64,000 nucleotides of DNA from Candidatus Bathyarchaeota archaeon A05DMB-5 (GCA_019685655.1 JABFQP010000001.1:310001-374000), one strand, 5' to 3'; shown: positions 1-9,710, counted from the stretch's first letter. A program made the numbers and translations. Notes: generated by a model not told the origin, from the letters alone.

Positions 1-1203
1 GCTATGGCTTCTACAAAACATGTTAAGATTAGTCGCATTAAAGAGATTGAACGGGAAATAAAACATGACATCGCCTCTATGGTCAGAGCCTTGGCAGAAG
101 TTTGCGGTCCAAGCGGTGCCTACGTCCATCTTGGAGCGACAAGCTACGATATTGTAGACACGGCTAACGCGCTTCAACTAAAAGATGCGCTGGAGCTTAT
201 TGAGAAGAAGCTGAATGATTTCGAAAGGGTTTTGATAGAAAAGTCGTCTCGATATAAGAATACGTTGATGATTGGTAGAACTCACGGTCAACATGCGTTG
301 CCAATCACTTTGGGCTTCAAGTTTGCCGTTTGGATGCGAGAGATTTCCAGACACATCCAAAGACTACGGCAATGCAAAGAACGTGTTCTTGTTGGAAAAA
401 TGAGTGGTGCGGTTGGCACGCAAGCAGGCTTAGGCGAGCATGCTATGAAAATTCAGGAGCTTGTTATGCAACGTTTAGGAATTAAAGCTGCTGACATATC
501 TACACAGATAGTGCAGCGAGACCGCCACGCAGAACTCGTATGCCTATTAGCGCTTATCTCTTCTACACTTGATAACTTTGCCACTGAAATTCGAGAACTG
601 CAGAGACCTGAAATTGGCGAACTCTTCGAGTTTTTTGAACCAGAAAAGCAGGTTGGAAGCTCCACGATGTCGCAGAAGCGGAATCCAGAGCTTTCTGAGA
701 GAGTTTGCGGGTTAGCCCGAATTGTTAGAAGTCTTGTTGTTCCCGCTTTAGAGGATGTTGTGACTTGGCATGAACGAGACTTAACGCAATCCTCAACAGA
801 ACGTTACATGCTTCCCGAAGTGTGCATTTTGGTTGATTATCAACTTTTCTTGATGACTAACATTGTGGCTAATTTGCGTGTTGACGAGGAGCGTATGCAA
901 AAGAATATTGAGCTGACTCAAGGACGCACAATGTCAGAAGCGATTATGATTGCGTTGACAAAGAAAGGCATGAGCCGCCAAGAAGCCCACGAGTTGCTAA
1001 GGAAATTGACATTGAAAAGTGAGATGGAAAAACGGCATTTCAAAGAAGTTCTTCTTGAAGATAAAACTGTAAGTAAAAAATTGACTGAAAAAGAAATTGT
1101 TGATGCATTGAAACCTAAAAATTATTTGGGAACAGCTAAAGAGCAAGTAACAAAAATGATTAAGAGAACCATGAGAGAGCGCAAGGCTAGAGGAATAGCT
1201 TAG
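1..1203 (+). CDS. purB: Adenylosuccinate lyase, 5' end cut by window
   Basis: Catalyses two fumarate-releasing steps of purine synthesis (SAICAR to AICAR, adenylosuccinate to AMP); cytosolic fumarase/aspartase-superfamily homotetramer. The frame is open from base 1 and the first visible residues already match the middle of the N-terminal domain, so about 50 residues lie outside the window; the ATG at base 4 is internal. Seen: the conserved GRTHGQHALP segment (catalytic His region) and the superfamily signature GSSTMSQKRNPELSE with the flexible catalytic-serine loop. The C-terminal domain is complete. Its stop codon TAG shares three bases with the stop of the convergent hel308 gene. Confident; the only uncertainty is the missing N-terminus. 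Confidence 0.95.
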   Translation, partial: AMASTKHVKISRIKEIEREIKHDIASMVRALAEVCGPSGAYVHLGATSYDIVDTANALQLKDALELIEKKLNDFERVLIEKSSRYKNTLMIGRTHGQHALPITLGFKFAVWMREISRHIQRLRQCKERVLVGKMSGAVGTQAGLGEHAMKIQELVMQRLGIKAADISTQIVQRDRHAELVCLLALISSTLDNFATEIRELQRPEIGELFEFFEPEKQVGSSTMSQKRNPELSERVCGLARIVRSLVVPALEDVVTWHERDLTQSSTERYMLPEVCILVDYQLFLMTNIVANLRVDEERMQKNIELTQGRTMSEAIMIALTKKGMSRQEAHELLRKLTLKSEMEKRHFKEVLLEDKTVSKKLTEKEIVDALKPKNYLGTAKEQVTKMIKRTMRERKARGIA

Positions 1204-3431
1204 TATTCTGTTAGCGCCTTCTGTTTCCACTCTTCTTCTTTTTCAAGTTTTTCCCATGATTCCTTCTTTACGTATCCGCCCACTTGTTCTTTTATTTTCT
1301 TCGCCAATTTAGGTCCTATAAGTGGCAGATTCATCAGATTTTCAATAGGCGCATATTTTATGTCTTCGATTGTTTTGTATCCAGAGTTGTAAAGTATGCG
1401 CCCGCGAACTCTGCCAACTCCTTCCAGCTTGACTATTGGCAAGAGTTCTTTCTTCACGCCTTTTTCTATTCTTTCTCTTAACTCGTTAGTTTGTGGTAAG
1501 ACTTGTTTGTTGCCGAAAAGCATCGCTAACTCATGCGTGGCATAAAATAGCCATTTAGCATTTTCAATTGTTCTATAAAGGTCACCTGGTTGCGTTCGGA
1601 ATTTCTCGATTATCTGGTCTTCGCTCAGTTCTTCAATCCAAGCCTTAAGAACCATGGCTGTTTTGACTTCTCCGAGAAATTGTTCGTAAGCTATGCGGTC
1701 TTCCCACTCGTCTGGCATGTCAACTAGAAACTCGTTCTTATGCTCATCAATGAAAACTGCTATCTCATCAATTTCTTGCGTGTACGGTCTCATTATTGGA
1801 CCCATGTCCGGCGTGTGTGCAATCATCTGCAGGAGACTTAAGTCCGTAAAGTATGCGGGTTTCCGCTTCAATGCTTCGCGGATAATCACAGCTGACACTG
1901 GGTCAATGTAAAGCTCACTTACGCGTTTCCCAAACTTTGTTGCGGAAATTTTTTCGCTGTCAACTTCAATCATTTCCTCATCATAAAGATACTTGAGAAT
2001 CTTCGCAATGATACTTTTAATCGCGCTTATCTCATACTGATAAGCATAAAAAGTTCTACCAAAAAAATCGTAAATTCCACGTTCAGTATGCGCATAATCC
2101 GCAGCGACCGTCGCTAAAACGTGCCCTCGCATTATCCTTTCAACAGCAAGCCTCGACCATATTCGCTCCGGACGTGCCAGAATATAATTTTCCATAAGAT
2201 AATCTGCTTCGTCATCGGTTTTAGCCATAAGCACGGCTTCGCCAACCTTATCGTATTTTGGTCTTCCAGCTCTGCCAGCCATCTGCTTATACTCTAAAAC
2301 ACTAATTGGATACCATCCGTAACCAGGCTCGTAACGTCTATAATCTTGGATTATAACAGTTCTCGCCGGCAAGTTTACGCCGAAAGCCAAAGTCGGCGTG
2401 GCAGTCAAAACCTTAATTTTTCCTTCTCTGAAGGAATCCTCTATTAGTTTGCGGTGTCCTCCACCCAAACCTGCATGGTGGAAGGCTGTGCCACGTTTGA
2501 CAAGTTCTGCCAAAGTTTCGCTTATTCTTGTCCTTTCTTCAGCCGCTAAAATTCTCTCTGCAATATACTCCAGCGACCGCTTCATAGGCTTGGATAGGAT
2601 TTCTTCGATTTCACCAGCTACTTTCTTTGCAATTGTAACAGCGCTTTTTCGTGTTGAAGCAAAAATTAATGCTTGGCCACCAGATTTGACGGTGCTTAAT
2701 GCCAAGTTAATGTCTGGACTCTTGGTTTTTTTCTCTATTTTATGTGCGGCGCCGTCTCTAAACTGGATTTCTTCGTGTAGTAGAACGCCTTCTTTTAGAA
2801 GGATTGGTCTCCATTCGGTAGTAACATAATCCGCCTTAAGCCATTCAGCTATTTCCTGAACATTGTTTATTGTGGCGCTTAAAGCTAAAATCTGCACATC
2901 TGGATTAGTCTGCATAAGCCTTGCCAGAACAACCTCAAGCGTTGGACCACGTTCAGCATCATTCAGCAAGTGCACTTCATCCGCGATTACAAGTGAAATC
3001 TCATCCATCCACCTGGCTCTGTGCCGCAGAAGCGAATCAGCCTTCTCGTTTGTGGTAATAATTATATCGTAACGTTCAAGCCACGGGTCGCTGCTGTCAA
3101 AGTCGCCAGTACTTATGCCCACCCTCACACGATTTTCATCTTTTTTCCTTATCTGAGTGTACTTTTTGAACTCTTCAAACTTTTCATTTGCCAAAGCGCG
3201 CAAAGGCGTCAAATAAACGGTTTTGCCATTCTTTTCGAGTATATGCTTAAGAGCACAGAATTCAGCAATCAAAGTCTTTCCAGAGGCTGTTGGACTTGCC
3301 AGAACAAGGTTTTTTCCTTCCAGCACTCCAGCTTTTACTGCTTCTTCTTGCGGAGGATAAAGTTCAGTAATTCCAGATTTGATTGTCACTTCTTTAACTA
3401 CTTCTGGAATTGACAAGTCTGTTACTTTCAC
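1200..3431 (-). CDS. hel308: Ski2-like ATP-dependent DNA helicase Hel308
   Basis: Archaeal 3'-5' superfamily 2 helicase (Hel308/Hjm) acting on stalled forks. 743 residues, close to the family's usual 700-750. Visible in order: Q-motif-like YPPQ near residues 25-28, Walker A ASPTASGKT (45-53), motif Ia TPLRALANEK, DEVH box (151-154), motif III SAT, motif VI QMAGRAGRP, a winged-helix and ratchet region, and a C-terminal helix-hairpin-helix (LEGVGRVRGRILYN and NLPLIGPKLAKKI). The presence of the HhH region favours Hel308 over RNA-directed Ski2 proteins. It is divergent from the sulfur operon and convergent with purB. Start ATG lies about 45 bp downstream of TATA-like repeats. Confidence 0.93.
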   Translation of the reverse strand: MKVTDLSIPEVVKEVTIKSGITELYPPQEEAVKAGVLEGKNLVLASPTASGKTLIAEFCALKHILEKNGKTVYLTPLRALANEKFEEFKKYTQIRKKDENRVRVGISTGDFDSSDPWLERYDIIITTNEKADSLLRHRARWMDEISLVIADEVHLLNDAERGPTLEVVLARLMQTNPDVQILALSATINNVQEIAEWLKADYVTTEWRPILLKEGVLLHEEIQFRDGAAHKIEKKTKSPDINLALSTVKSGGQALIFASTRKSAVTIAKKVAGEIEEILSKPMKRSLEYIAERILAAEERTRISETLAELVKRGTAFHHAGLGGGHRKLIEDSFREGKIKVLTATPTLAFGVNLPARTVIIQDYRRYEPGYGWYPISVLEYKQMAGRAGRPKYDKVGEAVLMAKTDDEADYLMENYILARPERIWSRLAVERIMRGHVLATVAADYAHTERGIYDFFGRTFYAYQYEISAIKSIIAKILKYLYDEEMIEVDSEKISATKFGKRVSELYIDPVSAVIIREALKRKPAYFTDLSLLQMIAHTPDMGPIMRPYTQEIDEIAVFIDEHKNEFLVDMPDEWEDRIAYEQFLGEVKTAMVLKAWIEELSEDQIIEKFRTQPGDLYRTIENAKWLFYATHELAMLFGNKQVLPQTNELRERIEKGVKKELLPIVKLEGVGRVRGRILYNSGYKTIEDIKYAPIENLMNLPLIGPKLAKKIKEQVGGYVKKESWEKLEKEEEWKQKALTEY

Positions 3432-3456
3432 TTGGATGCGCTCTTCCCTTACAACT

Positions 3457-3485
3457 GCAATTATACTGCAACAGCAATTATAAAC
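3457..3485 (-). promoter_or_regulatory. Putative hel308 promoter with duplicated TATA-like element
   Basis: The 9-bp direct repeat GCAATTATA occurs at 3457-3465 and 3474-3482. Read on the minus strand both give TATAATTGC, and the upstream copy extends to TTTATAATT. They lie 26-54 bp upstream of the hel308 ATG, the right range for archaeal box A. Position and composition are seen; promoter function is inferred. Confidence 0.45.
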
Positions 3486-3589
3486 TATTAGATGACGCTT
3501 TATGGCTGATTTTTGGGTTATGTTTTTCTATTAGGTAATTGCTACTAAAAGTGAAGAACGTTAGTTTATCATAAAGGATTGAGTTAAGT

Positions 3590-4813
3590 ATGGTTGAAAA
3601 CGTGAAAGAACTACTTCGTGCGCATGAAGGGATAAAGCGCGAAGTTTATTTAGACATTGAAAACTCAAGCGTGGTTCCGCAAGAAGTAATTGACGCAATG
3701 CTACCATATTACAATCAACGGGCATACGGCAACCCAACACTAACGCATAAGCCCGGTTGGGAAGCCTTCGAAACAATAATGGAATCCACACAGAAAATCG
3801 CCAATTTTTTGGGGTGCAAAACGCTTGAAGAAGTTAACTTTACGCCGGGTGAAACAGAAGCCAACAATTTAGCCTTAATGGGAACATTGTTTTCGATGAG
3901 AGACAAGGGTAAGAAAATTGTAATTTCGGAAATTGAGCCGATAAGCATTTTGCACGTTACTGAGATGTTACAGAGATACGGTTTTACCACAAAAAAGGTT
4001 CCTGTGAACAGTGAAGGCTTCGTAAACCTTGGAAAACTAAAAGAAACTGTTGACAGAGAAACTGTTCTCGTGAGTCTATCCGCTGTAAATCATGAAATTG
4101 GAACAATACAACCCATCAAAGAAGCTCTGGAAATAGTTAAGGACAAAAATCCAGAAGCACTCTTCCACACAGACGCTTCAGACGCATACTGCAAAATCCC
4201 GTTTAACGTGCAACATTATGGCGTAGATTTAGCAACTATAAGCAGCTACAAAATTTTGGGACCGCGAGGCATAGGTGTTCTCTACGTAAAAGAAGGTGTT
4301 AGCGTAGAAAAAATTCTTGAAGGCCAAATTGGAACGCAGAAACTCTGGCCAGGCGTTGAAAACACGCCTTTAATTGTTGGGTTCTCCAAAGCGTCTGAGT
4401 TGGCTTTTGAAAATTTTGAAGAGAACACAACTCGTATGCGTAGTCTTAGAGACAAATTGATTAACGGAATAGTTGGGAAAATTTCTGATGTCAAACTTAA
4501 TGGGCCAAAAGGTGGCAAGAGAGTTTCAGACAACGTGAACATTAGCTTTTTGCGATGTGAAGGCGAAGCATTAACTATTGAGCTTAGTTTGAATGGTGTT
4601 TACGTTTCAAGTGGGAGCGCTTGCACACGGCGTTTGCTTCAGCCTAGTCATGTTCTTGTTGCCATTGGCAGAAAATTCGACGAAGCCCACGGTAGCATAC
4701 TTATGAAGGTCACGCGGTATCATACCGAAGAGGATATAGATTATGTTTTGGAGGTTCTTCCTAAGGCTGTTGAAAGAATACGAGGAATTACAGGCGCTAC
4801 AGGAGTGGAATGA
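3590..4813 (+). CDS. Cysteine desulfurase, NifS/IscS-like
   Basis: PLP enzyme taking sulfur from cysteine for Fe-S cluster or thio-RNA synthesis. 407 residues, normal for the family. Seen: HTDAS cofactor motif, PLP-binding lysine about residue 221 in SSYKILGPRGIG (most relatives have SGHK, so the usual His is Tyr here), and the sulfur-carrying Cys about residue 345 in SSGSACTRR. First gene of a compact operon: its stop overlaps the IscU-like start (ATGA). A TTTATCATAAAG stretch about 20 bp upstream could be the promoter. Class II NifS/IscS by its loop Cys; the coupling with a scaffold gene supports Fe-S assembly. Confidence 0.93.
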   Translation: MVENVKELLRAHEGIKREVYLDIENSSVVPQEVIDAMLPYYNQRAYGNPTLTHKPGWEAFETIMESTQKIANFLGCKTLEEVNFTPGETEANNLALMGTLFSMRDKGKKIVISEIEPISILHVTEMLQRYGFTTKKVPVNSEGFVNLGKLKETVDRETVLVSLSAVNHEIGTIQPIKEALEIVKDKNPEALFHTDASDAYCKIPFNVQHYGVDLATISSYKILGPRGIGVLYVKEGVSVEKILEGQIGTQKLWPGVENTPLIVGFSKASELAFENFEENTTRMRSLRDKLINGIVGKISDVKLNGPKGGKRVSDNVNISFLRCEGEALTIELSLNGVYVSSGSACTRRLLQPSHVLVAIGRKFDEAHGSILMKVTRYHTEEDIDYVLEVLPKAVERIRGITGATGVE

Positions 4814-5316
4814 GTATGTCGCGGATACCTTTACCCTACAATCCCAAAGTACTTGAACTATTCAAAAACCCTAAAAATTTGGGCAAAATGGAAGACGCTA
4901 CAGTAACCGCAGTTGCAGGCAACCCTTCATGCGGAGACATGATAACCTTCTACCTAAAAATTAACGACCAAAACATCATCGAAAGAGCATCTTTTGAAAG
5001 TTATGGCTGTGCAGCCAACATCGCTACATCAAGCATAGTCACTGAAATGATTAAGGGAATGAAACTTGAGGAAGCATGGGAAATCTCTTGGAAGGCGGTT
5101 GCAGAAGAAGTCGGTGGCTTGCCAAGTGTAAAGTTTCACTGTGGCATTTTAGCTGTTGGTGCTTTGAAGCGAGCCATCAGAAAATACTACAAGAACAAAG
5201 GTGTTTCGCCCAGTTGGCTGCATGAAGAATTAAGTTTTGAAGAGAAGCAAGCGTTGGAAGAGGAGGAGTTGGCAAAGGTTCTCGCTAAAAGAATGAAGCT
5301 TGAGGAAGAAAAGTAA
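4810..5316 (+). CDS. iscU: Fe-S cluster scaffold protein IscU/NifU-N type
   Basis: Scaffold on which a [2Fe-2S]/[4Fe-4S] cluster is built from desulfurase-derived sulfur. All three cluster cysteines are visible: Cys41 (NPSCGD, with the key Asp), Cys67 (SYGCAAN) and Cys111 (VKFHCGIL, with the adjacent His). 168 residues, longer than IscU (about 130) by a charged C-terminal helix rich in Glu and Lys. Start overlaps the upstream stop (ATGA); an in-frame ATG two codons further is an alternative. It ends one base into the next start, so translation is probably coupled through the whole operon. Confidence 0.93.
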   Translation: MSMSRIPLPYNPKVLELFKNPKNLGKMEDATVTAVAGNPSCGDMITFYLKINDQNIIERASFESYGCAANIATSSIVTEMIKGMKLEEAWEISWKAVAEEVGGLPSVKFHCGILAVGALKRAIRKYYKNKGVSPSWLHEELSFEEKQALEEEELAKVLAKRMKLEEEK

Positions 5317-6551
5317 TGTTCGACCCTTATAAGGTTCGAGAAGATTTTCCAATCTTAAAACGGAAAATCAACAACTACCCCCTAATCTACTTCGATAACG
5401 CAGCGAGTTCACAAAAGCCAAAACAAGTAATAGATGCCATAAAAAATTTCTACGAAAACCACAATGCAAACGTTCACAGAGCCGTCCATACTCTTTCTCA
5501 AGAGGCTTCTCAGCTTTACGAAGATGCACATGAAGAAGTTGCAAAATTCATTAACGCAAACGGTATTGAAGAGACAATCTTTGTTAGGGGTACAACTGAG
5601 GCAATCAACCTTGTTGCTTATGCATGGGGTCTGCGCAATCTAAAGAAAGGTGATGAGGTAATTGTGTCTCTTATGGAGCACCACAGCAACATCGTTCCTT
5701 GGGAAATTCTGTCAAAAATAAACAGTTTTAACATAAAATACGCTGAAGTTAACAACGATGGAACACTAAACTACGAAGATTTCGAAAACAAGTTTTCCAG
5801 CAAGACCAAAATTGTCTGTTTCAGCCACGTTTCAAACGTCACTGGAGTTATAAATGACGTAAAACGAATTGCAAAAATTGCACATGAACATGATGCCTTA
5901 ACACTTGTAGACGGTGCCCAGTCGGTTCCACATTTGCCAGTTAACGTTAAAGAATTAAACATTGACTTCCTCGCTTTTTCTGGACATAAAATGCTAGGAC
6001 CTACAGGCATCGGCTGTTTGTATGGTAAGCGTGAGCTTCTTGAAGATATGGCGCCTTTTCATGGCGGAGGCGAAATGATACGTGAAGTTTCATACAATCC
6101 AGTAACGAAGCGTTGTTCGATTTCTTGGAATGATTTGCCTTGGAAATTTGAGGCTGGAACGCCGAATGTTGGTGGCAGTGTAGGGTTGATGGAGGCAATC
6201 AAGTATCTGAAGAAATTAGGTATGGAAAGTGTTAAGGAACATGAATGTGCAATGACAGAGTATGCCATGAAACGCTTGGAAGAATGCAAGAAAATTGAGG
6301 TTTACGGTCCAAAAGATGCATCTATAAAGTGTGGAATAATTCCTTTCGGTGTAGATGGCTTAAGCTCGCATGACGTCGCTTTGTTTCTTGACAATTATGG
6401 AATCATGGTGAGAAGCGGTTTTCACTGCGCTCAACCATTGCATCAGGTATTCAAGCTAAACTCCTCTGCACGAGTAAGCTTCTATGTTTACAACACACGC
6501 GAAGAAATTGACCGTTTCATAGAAGTTTTAAAGGAAACTGAGTTGATTTAA
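5316..6551 (+). CDS. sufS: Cysteine desulfurase, SufS/CsdA-like
   Basis: Group II PLP cysteine desulfurase. 411 residues, typical of SufS. Seen: DGAQSVPH cofactor-binding segment, PLP lysine about residue 225 in FSGHKMLGPTGIG, and the catalytic Cys about residue 371 in RSGFHCAQP, the SufS-type RxGxHCAxP signature. It follows the IscU-like scaffold with a one-base overlap, which is unusual because the same operon already carries a NifS-type desulfurase. No SufBCD genes are nearby in this window. Family assignment is firm; whether it feeds the scaffold or another acceptor is unknown. Confidence 0.92.
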   Translation: MFDPYKVREDFPILKRKINNYPLIYFDNAASSQKPKQVIDAIKNFYENHNANVHRAVHTLSQEASQLYEDAHEEVAKFINANGIEETIFVRGTTEAINLVAYAWGLRNLKKGDEVIVSLMEHHSNIVPWEILSKINSFNIKYAEVNNDGTLNYEDFENKFSSKTKIVCFSHVSNVTGVINDVKRIAKIAHEHDALTLVDGAQSVPHLPVNVKELNIDFLAFSGHKMLGPTGIGCLYGKRELLEDMAPFHGGGEMIREVSYNPVTKRCSISWNDLPWKFEAGTPNVGGSVGLMEAIKYLKKLGMESVKEHECAMTEYAMKRLEECKKIEVYGPKDASIKCGIIPFGVDGLSSHDVALFLDNYGIMVRSGFHCAQPLHQVFKLNSSARVSFYVYNTREEIDRFIEVLKETELI

Positions 6552-6820
6552 TGGTTTCCGTCGAGGATTATGTGGCTAGAATTGAAGAAACATGTGGCGA
6601 AGAAAAACAGTTTATCGTCTTGTTCAGATACGAGAGAAAAGAGGAAGCCATCGCAAAGATTCTAAAAAGAGCTAAGACTGAAAGGTCAATTTCATCCATA
6701 ATTTTTGAGTTAACTTTCCAGAATATTTCGTTTCGTCTTTATGGAACTGGTAAAGCTATTTTTCGGAATCTTAAAGACAAGATTGAGTTGCGGAATATTT
6801 TGATTGAACTTTTATTGTAA
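6551..6820 (+). CDS. Small conserved-looking protein of the sulfur operon, unknown function
   Basis: 89 residues, not recognised. Its ATG shares one base with the SufS-like stop (TAATG), so it is almost certainly the last gene of the Fe-S operon. The sequence alternates charged helices with short hydrophobic strands (QFIVLFRYE, SSIIFEL, ISFRLYGTGKAIF), compatible with a small alpha/beta fold; one cysteine about residue 15. No signal peptide or membrane segment. Context suggests an accessory role in sulfur transfer or cluster delivery, which is inference only. Confidence 0.7.
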   Translation: MVSVEDYVARIEETCGEEKQFIVLFRYERKEEAIAKILKRAKTERSISSIIFELTFQNISFRLYGTGKAIFRNLKDKIELRNILIELLL

Positions 6821-6913
6821 TTATGTGACCGAATTCATTGTATTGAATCGTGAGAAGTAAGATTTAAATCAAATCCCACGAATAACACTAATGAAAACAC
6901 AGAGGGAACCGTT

Positions 6914-8002
6914 TTGCCAGAAAACAAACAAAAAATTTCAGAAAAACCAATGGAAACGAGTGCGGTCGGGTTCGGATTCCAAGGTGGAAAAAAGAAAAGA
7001 AGCGAAGCCGTCTATATGGTAGAAGAACAAGTCAGAACAGAACTAAAAGACACCAAACTATCAGTTTCAATAACAAAAGCAGCAAACCTCGATTCGCCAT
7101 CACATGCAGAACTTCGAAAAAAATATAGAATAGACAAGTACGACTTACATCCAGGATACGTTTTTCCCGAATCCCAACAAACACTAATACCACGCAACAC
7201 CCCAGAATACATAGACAAAGGCTTCAATTACGTTGAGAGAATAGTACGCGCCCTATACCACTTCAAGCAATGCGCCTTAATTGGTCCCAGCGGAACAGGA
7301 AAAACACACATAGTCTACTTAGTCGCGGAACTCTGTGGGCTTCCTATGTGGGAAATAAACTGTGGTTTACAAACGTCTGCCTACGACCTTTTTGGAAGAT
7401 ACATAGGACTTGGAAAAGAAAACTGGATTGATGGGCAAATAGTAATGTGGTGCAGAAACGGTGGCATACTTTATCTAGACGAAGCTAACATGATGAAACA
7501 AGACATAGCCACAAGACTAAACCCGGTTCTAGACACCAGAGGTCACATTGTTCTTACAGAAAAAGACAACGAAATAATAAAAAGGCATCAATACGGCTAC
7601 CTAGTAATTTCCATGAACCCCTTCTCAGCTGAATTCGTTGGAACCAAACCATTAAACGCTGCTCTTAGGCGACGCATGTCAGTTTGGATAAACTTTGACT
7701 ACTTAAGCATAGGCGACAAAGTGGCTCCAGACGAAGTAGAACTCATAGCGAAAAGAAGCGGAGTAGATGAAAAAACAGCCGAAAAAATAGTCCGCGTAGG
7801 AGCTGAGCTTCGAAGGCAATATAAAAATGGAGACTTACCCTATGGACCATCACCTGGAGATCTAATCAACTGGGCGACCTTGGTTGCAGATGGCTGTCCA
7901 CCAATAGAAGCAGCTGTGGAAACAATAGTTGGAACAACAAGTGATGATGTAGAAATACAAGCTGTCGTGAAACGCATTGTAGAGTCTATTTTCGAAAAAT
8001 AG
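6914..8002 (+). CDS. MoxR/CbbQ-type AAA+ ATPase
   Basis: AAA+ ATPase of the MoxR class, which with VWA-domain partners remodels or inserts cofactors into target complexes. 362 residues: about 100 residues of leader, Walker A GPSGTGKT (about 124-131), Walker B LYLDEAN (about 188-194), sensor 1 MNPF, and the arginine-rich ALRRRMSVW segment. TTG start with AGAGGG upstream; no better ATG fits. The VWA gene begins 16 bp downstream, the classic MoxR-VWA arrangement (CbbQ/CbbO, NorQ/NorD, CoxD/CoxE). No obvious metalloenzyme client is adjacent, so the target is unknown. Confidence 0.9.
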   Translation: MPENKQKISEKPMETSAVGFGFQGGKKKRSEAVYMVEEQVRTELKDTKLSVSITKAANLDSPSHAELRKKYRIDKYDLHPGYVFPESQQTLIPRNTPEYIDKGFNYVERIVRALYHFKQCALIGPSGTGKTHIVYLVAELCGLPMWEINCGLQTSAYDLFGRYIGLGKENWIDGQIVMWCRNGGILYLDEANMMKQDIATRLNPVLDTRGHIVLTEKDNEIIKRHQYGYLVISMNPFSAEFVGTKPLNAALRRRMSVWINFDYLSIGDKVAPDEVELIAKRSGVDEKTAEKIVRVGAELRRQYKNGDLPYGPSPGDLINWATLVADGCPPIEAAVETIVGTTSDDVEIQAVVKRIVESIFEK

Positions 8003-8018
8003 AATATGGGTTTAGACC

Positions 8019-9710
8019 TTGAACTTTTTTGATTTTGCATGGTCCACCGCTTTTCAAATAACAAAGAAAACGTATAACGAAATGAAAGTTCTTTTTCATG
8101 ATGATTTAAGGTATCCTTATCTTGGAAGAGACAGTAAAGGATACGTTCTTCATTTGGTTATCCCAAAACGGTTGAACGGCAACCATGTCTATTTTCAAGG
8201 GTTAAGATTTAACCTTCAAAATCCAACCCATAAGAAGATTATCTGGTATTTGTTTAAGGCGTCAGTTTATCATTTAAGTCTTCATGCTTTACTGTCGAAT
8301 TTTTCGGTTTATTCAAAATGGGCACGAGGCAAATCCATCAACTTATCCACGTTTGTCATCAGTGCAATCGAAGACGCCATAATAACTAATCATTTGAAAC
8401 AGTTTTTTCAGCAATTTCTTCCAGAAATAGCTTACGCCAATACTATTTCTTTTCTTCGAATTAAAAATGTTGAAAAGCTTTCGAATGACATGTCGCGGGT
8501 CCTGACTTCAACGCTTCTAAATTGTAACTTGGGAAAAATTAAGGGCAACTTAAGTAATGTAGCACGTACTGATGTTGAAGCAATAACTTCCATTCTTCAC
8601 AAAATAGGCGAAAACCCAACAATAGATGATAGAATAGACGCGGCCACCAAAATCTATGACGCTCTCACTACTTACGGAAACGTTTTCGAGATTCCCTCTC
8701 TTTTATACACAGAAAGCCACGGAACAAACGATCTTTTCTTTGAACAAAAAATACCAACAGAAGAGGAAATTCAACAAATTCTCCTCGAAGCTCTAACTGC
8801 GCTTGGTCCAGAAACCAAAGACGAAGAGCAACGTAGAAATATGCTGCAAAATTTGAGAGAAAGTGAACCTCTCCAAGCTTTAAACGCTTGGTTAGAACGA
8901 GAAAATTCCAAACTAAAAATCTTGAAAGGCTATATTGAGATAGGAAAAGAAACAAAATTTGAGGATTTTGAGTTTCCAACTGAAGACTATGTCGAATTTC
9001 AAAGAAGACGAGAAGTCTTAGGCGGTCCCGTTAGACGCATATTATATAGGCTAAGGCTTTTGAAAAATGTCGGCGGTGAAGATTTCAGACAAGAAAGCGG
9101 CTTCGTTGACTTGCAAGAAGCCATACAAGTAATCGCCAGCAAAAGCCAACGAACAGATATATTCTCTCGGGAGGAGCTTCAAACGAGAGAAGATGCTTGG
9201 TCAATACTCATCGACGCCAGCCACAGCCTCAGCATGTTCAAAGGCGAAGTACGTGGCATAGCTTTATGCTTGGCTGAAGTTGCTAAGCAACTGATTCTTG
9301 ACCAAAACTCTTGGGGCATGTACGCCTTTAACACTAAATTTTACGTTATCAAGGATTTTTCTGAAAAATTCGACACTCGTGTAAGGGCTAGAATTGGCGG
9401 TTTATCTCATGGCGGTTTAACATACTTGCCTGACGCCATTTTGCTTGCAGCTCAAGCTTTAACGAAGCGGCTTGAAGAAGCTAGAGTGTTAGTTGTTGTC
9501 TCTGACTTCTTTCCAGCTGGTTATGAGGGAGCTGATGAGAAATTGAAGGAGAACATCAAGAAAATTGAGCGCATGGGTGTAGGAATTATAGGAATAGGCG
9601 TTAACAGTCGCGCGGTCAAACAATACATTCGAAATAGTTGCGTTGTTGAAAATCCTTTTGATTTGATGAAAAAGTTCACTAAGGCATTCATGGAATATAG
9701 TTCCGGCTAA
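8019..9710 (+). CDS. VWA-domain protein, CoxE/NorD-like partner of MoxR ATPase
   Basis: 563 residues. The C-terminal third is a von Willebrand A domain with a full-looking MIDAS: DASHS (DxSxS), the Thr of GGLTYLPDAI and the Asp of VVVSDFFPAGY. The N-terminal 370 residues are helical and charged, as in NorD/CbbO-type proteins. TTG start 16 bp after the ATPase stop; an ATG about 60 bp in (MKVLFHDD) is an alternative. Known partners of MoxR proteins use the MIDAS to bind the client; the client here is not evident. Ends 11 bp before the convergent unknown gene. Confidence 0.87.
   Translation: MNFFDFAWSTAFQITKKTYNEMKVLFHDDLRYPYLGRDSKGYVLHLVIPKRLNGNHVYFQGLRFNLQNPTHKKIIWYLFKASVYHLSLHALLSNFSVYSKWARGKSINLSTFVISAIEDAIITNHLKQFFQQFLPEIAYANTISFLRIKNVEKLSNDMSRVLTSTLLNCNLGKIKGNLSNVARTDVEAITSILHKIGENPTIDDRIDAATKIYDALTTYGNVFEIPSLLYTESHGTNDLFFEQKIPTEEEIQQILLEALTALGPETKDEEQRRNMLQNLRESEPLQALNAWLERENSKLKILKGYIEIGKETKFEDFEFPTEDYVEFQRRREVLGGPVRRILYRLRLLKNVGGEDFRQESGFVDLQEAIQVIASKSQRTDIFSREELQTREDAWSILIDASHSLSMFKGEVRGIALCLAEVAKQLILDQNSWGMYAFNTKFYVIKDFSEKFDTRVRARIGGLSHGGLTYLPDAILLAAQALTKRLEEARVLVVVSDFFPAGYEGADEKLKENIKKIERMGVGIIGIGVNSRAVKQYIRNSCVVENPFDLMKKFTKAFMEYSSG

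Noticed and set aside
2398..3413. Open frames on the plus strand under hel308
   Set aside because: They lie opposite a fully conserved helicase, have no domain pattern and no ribosome-binding site; shadow frames.
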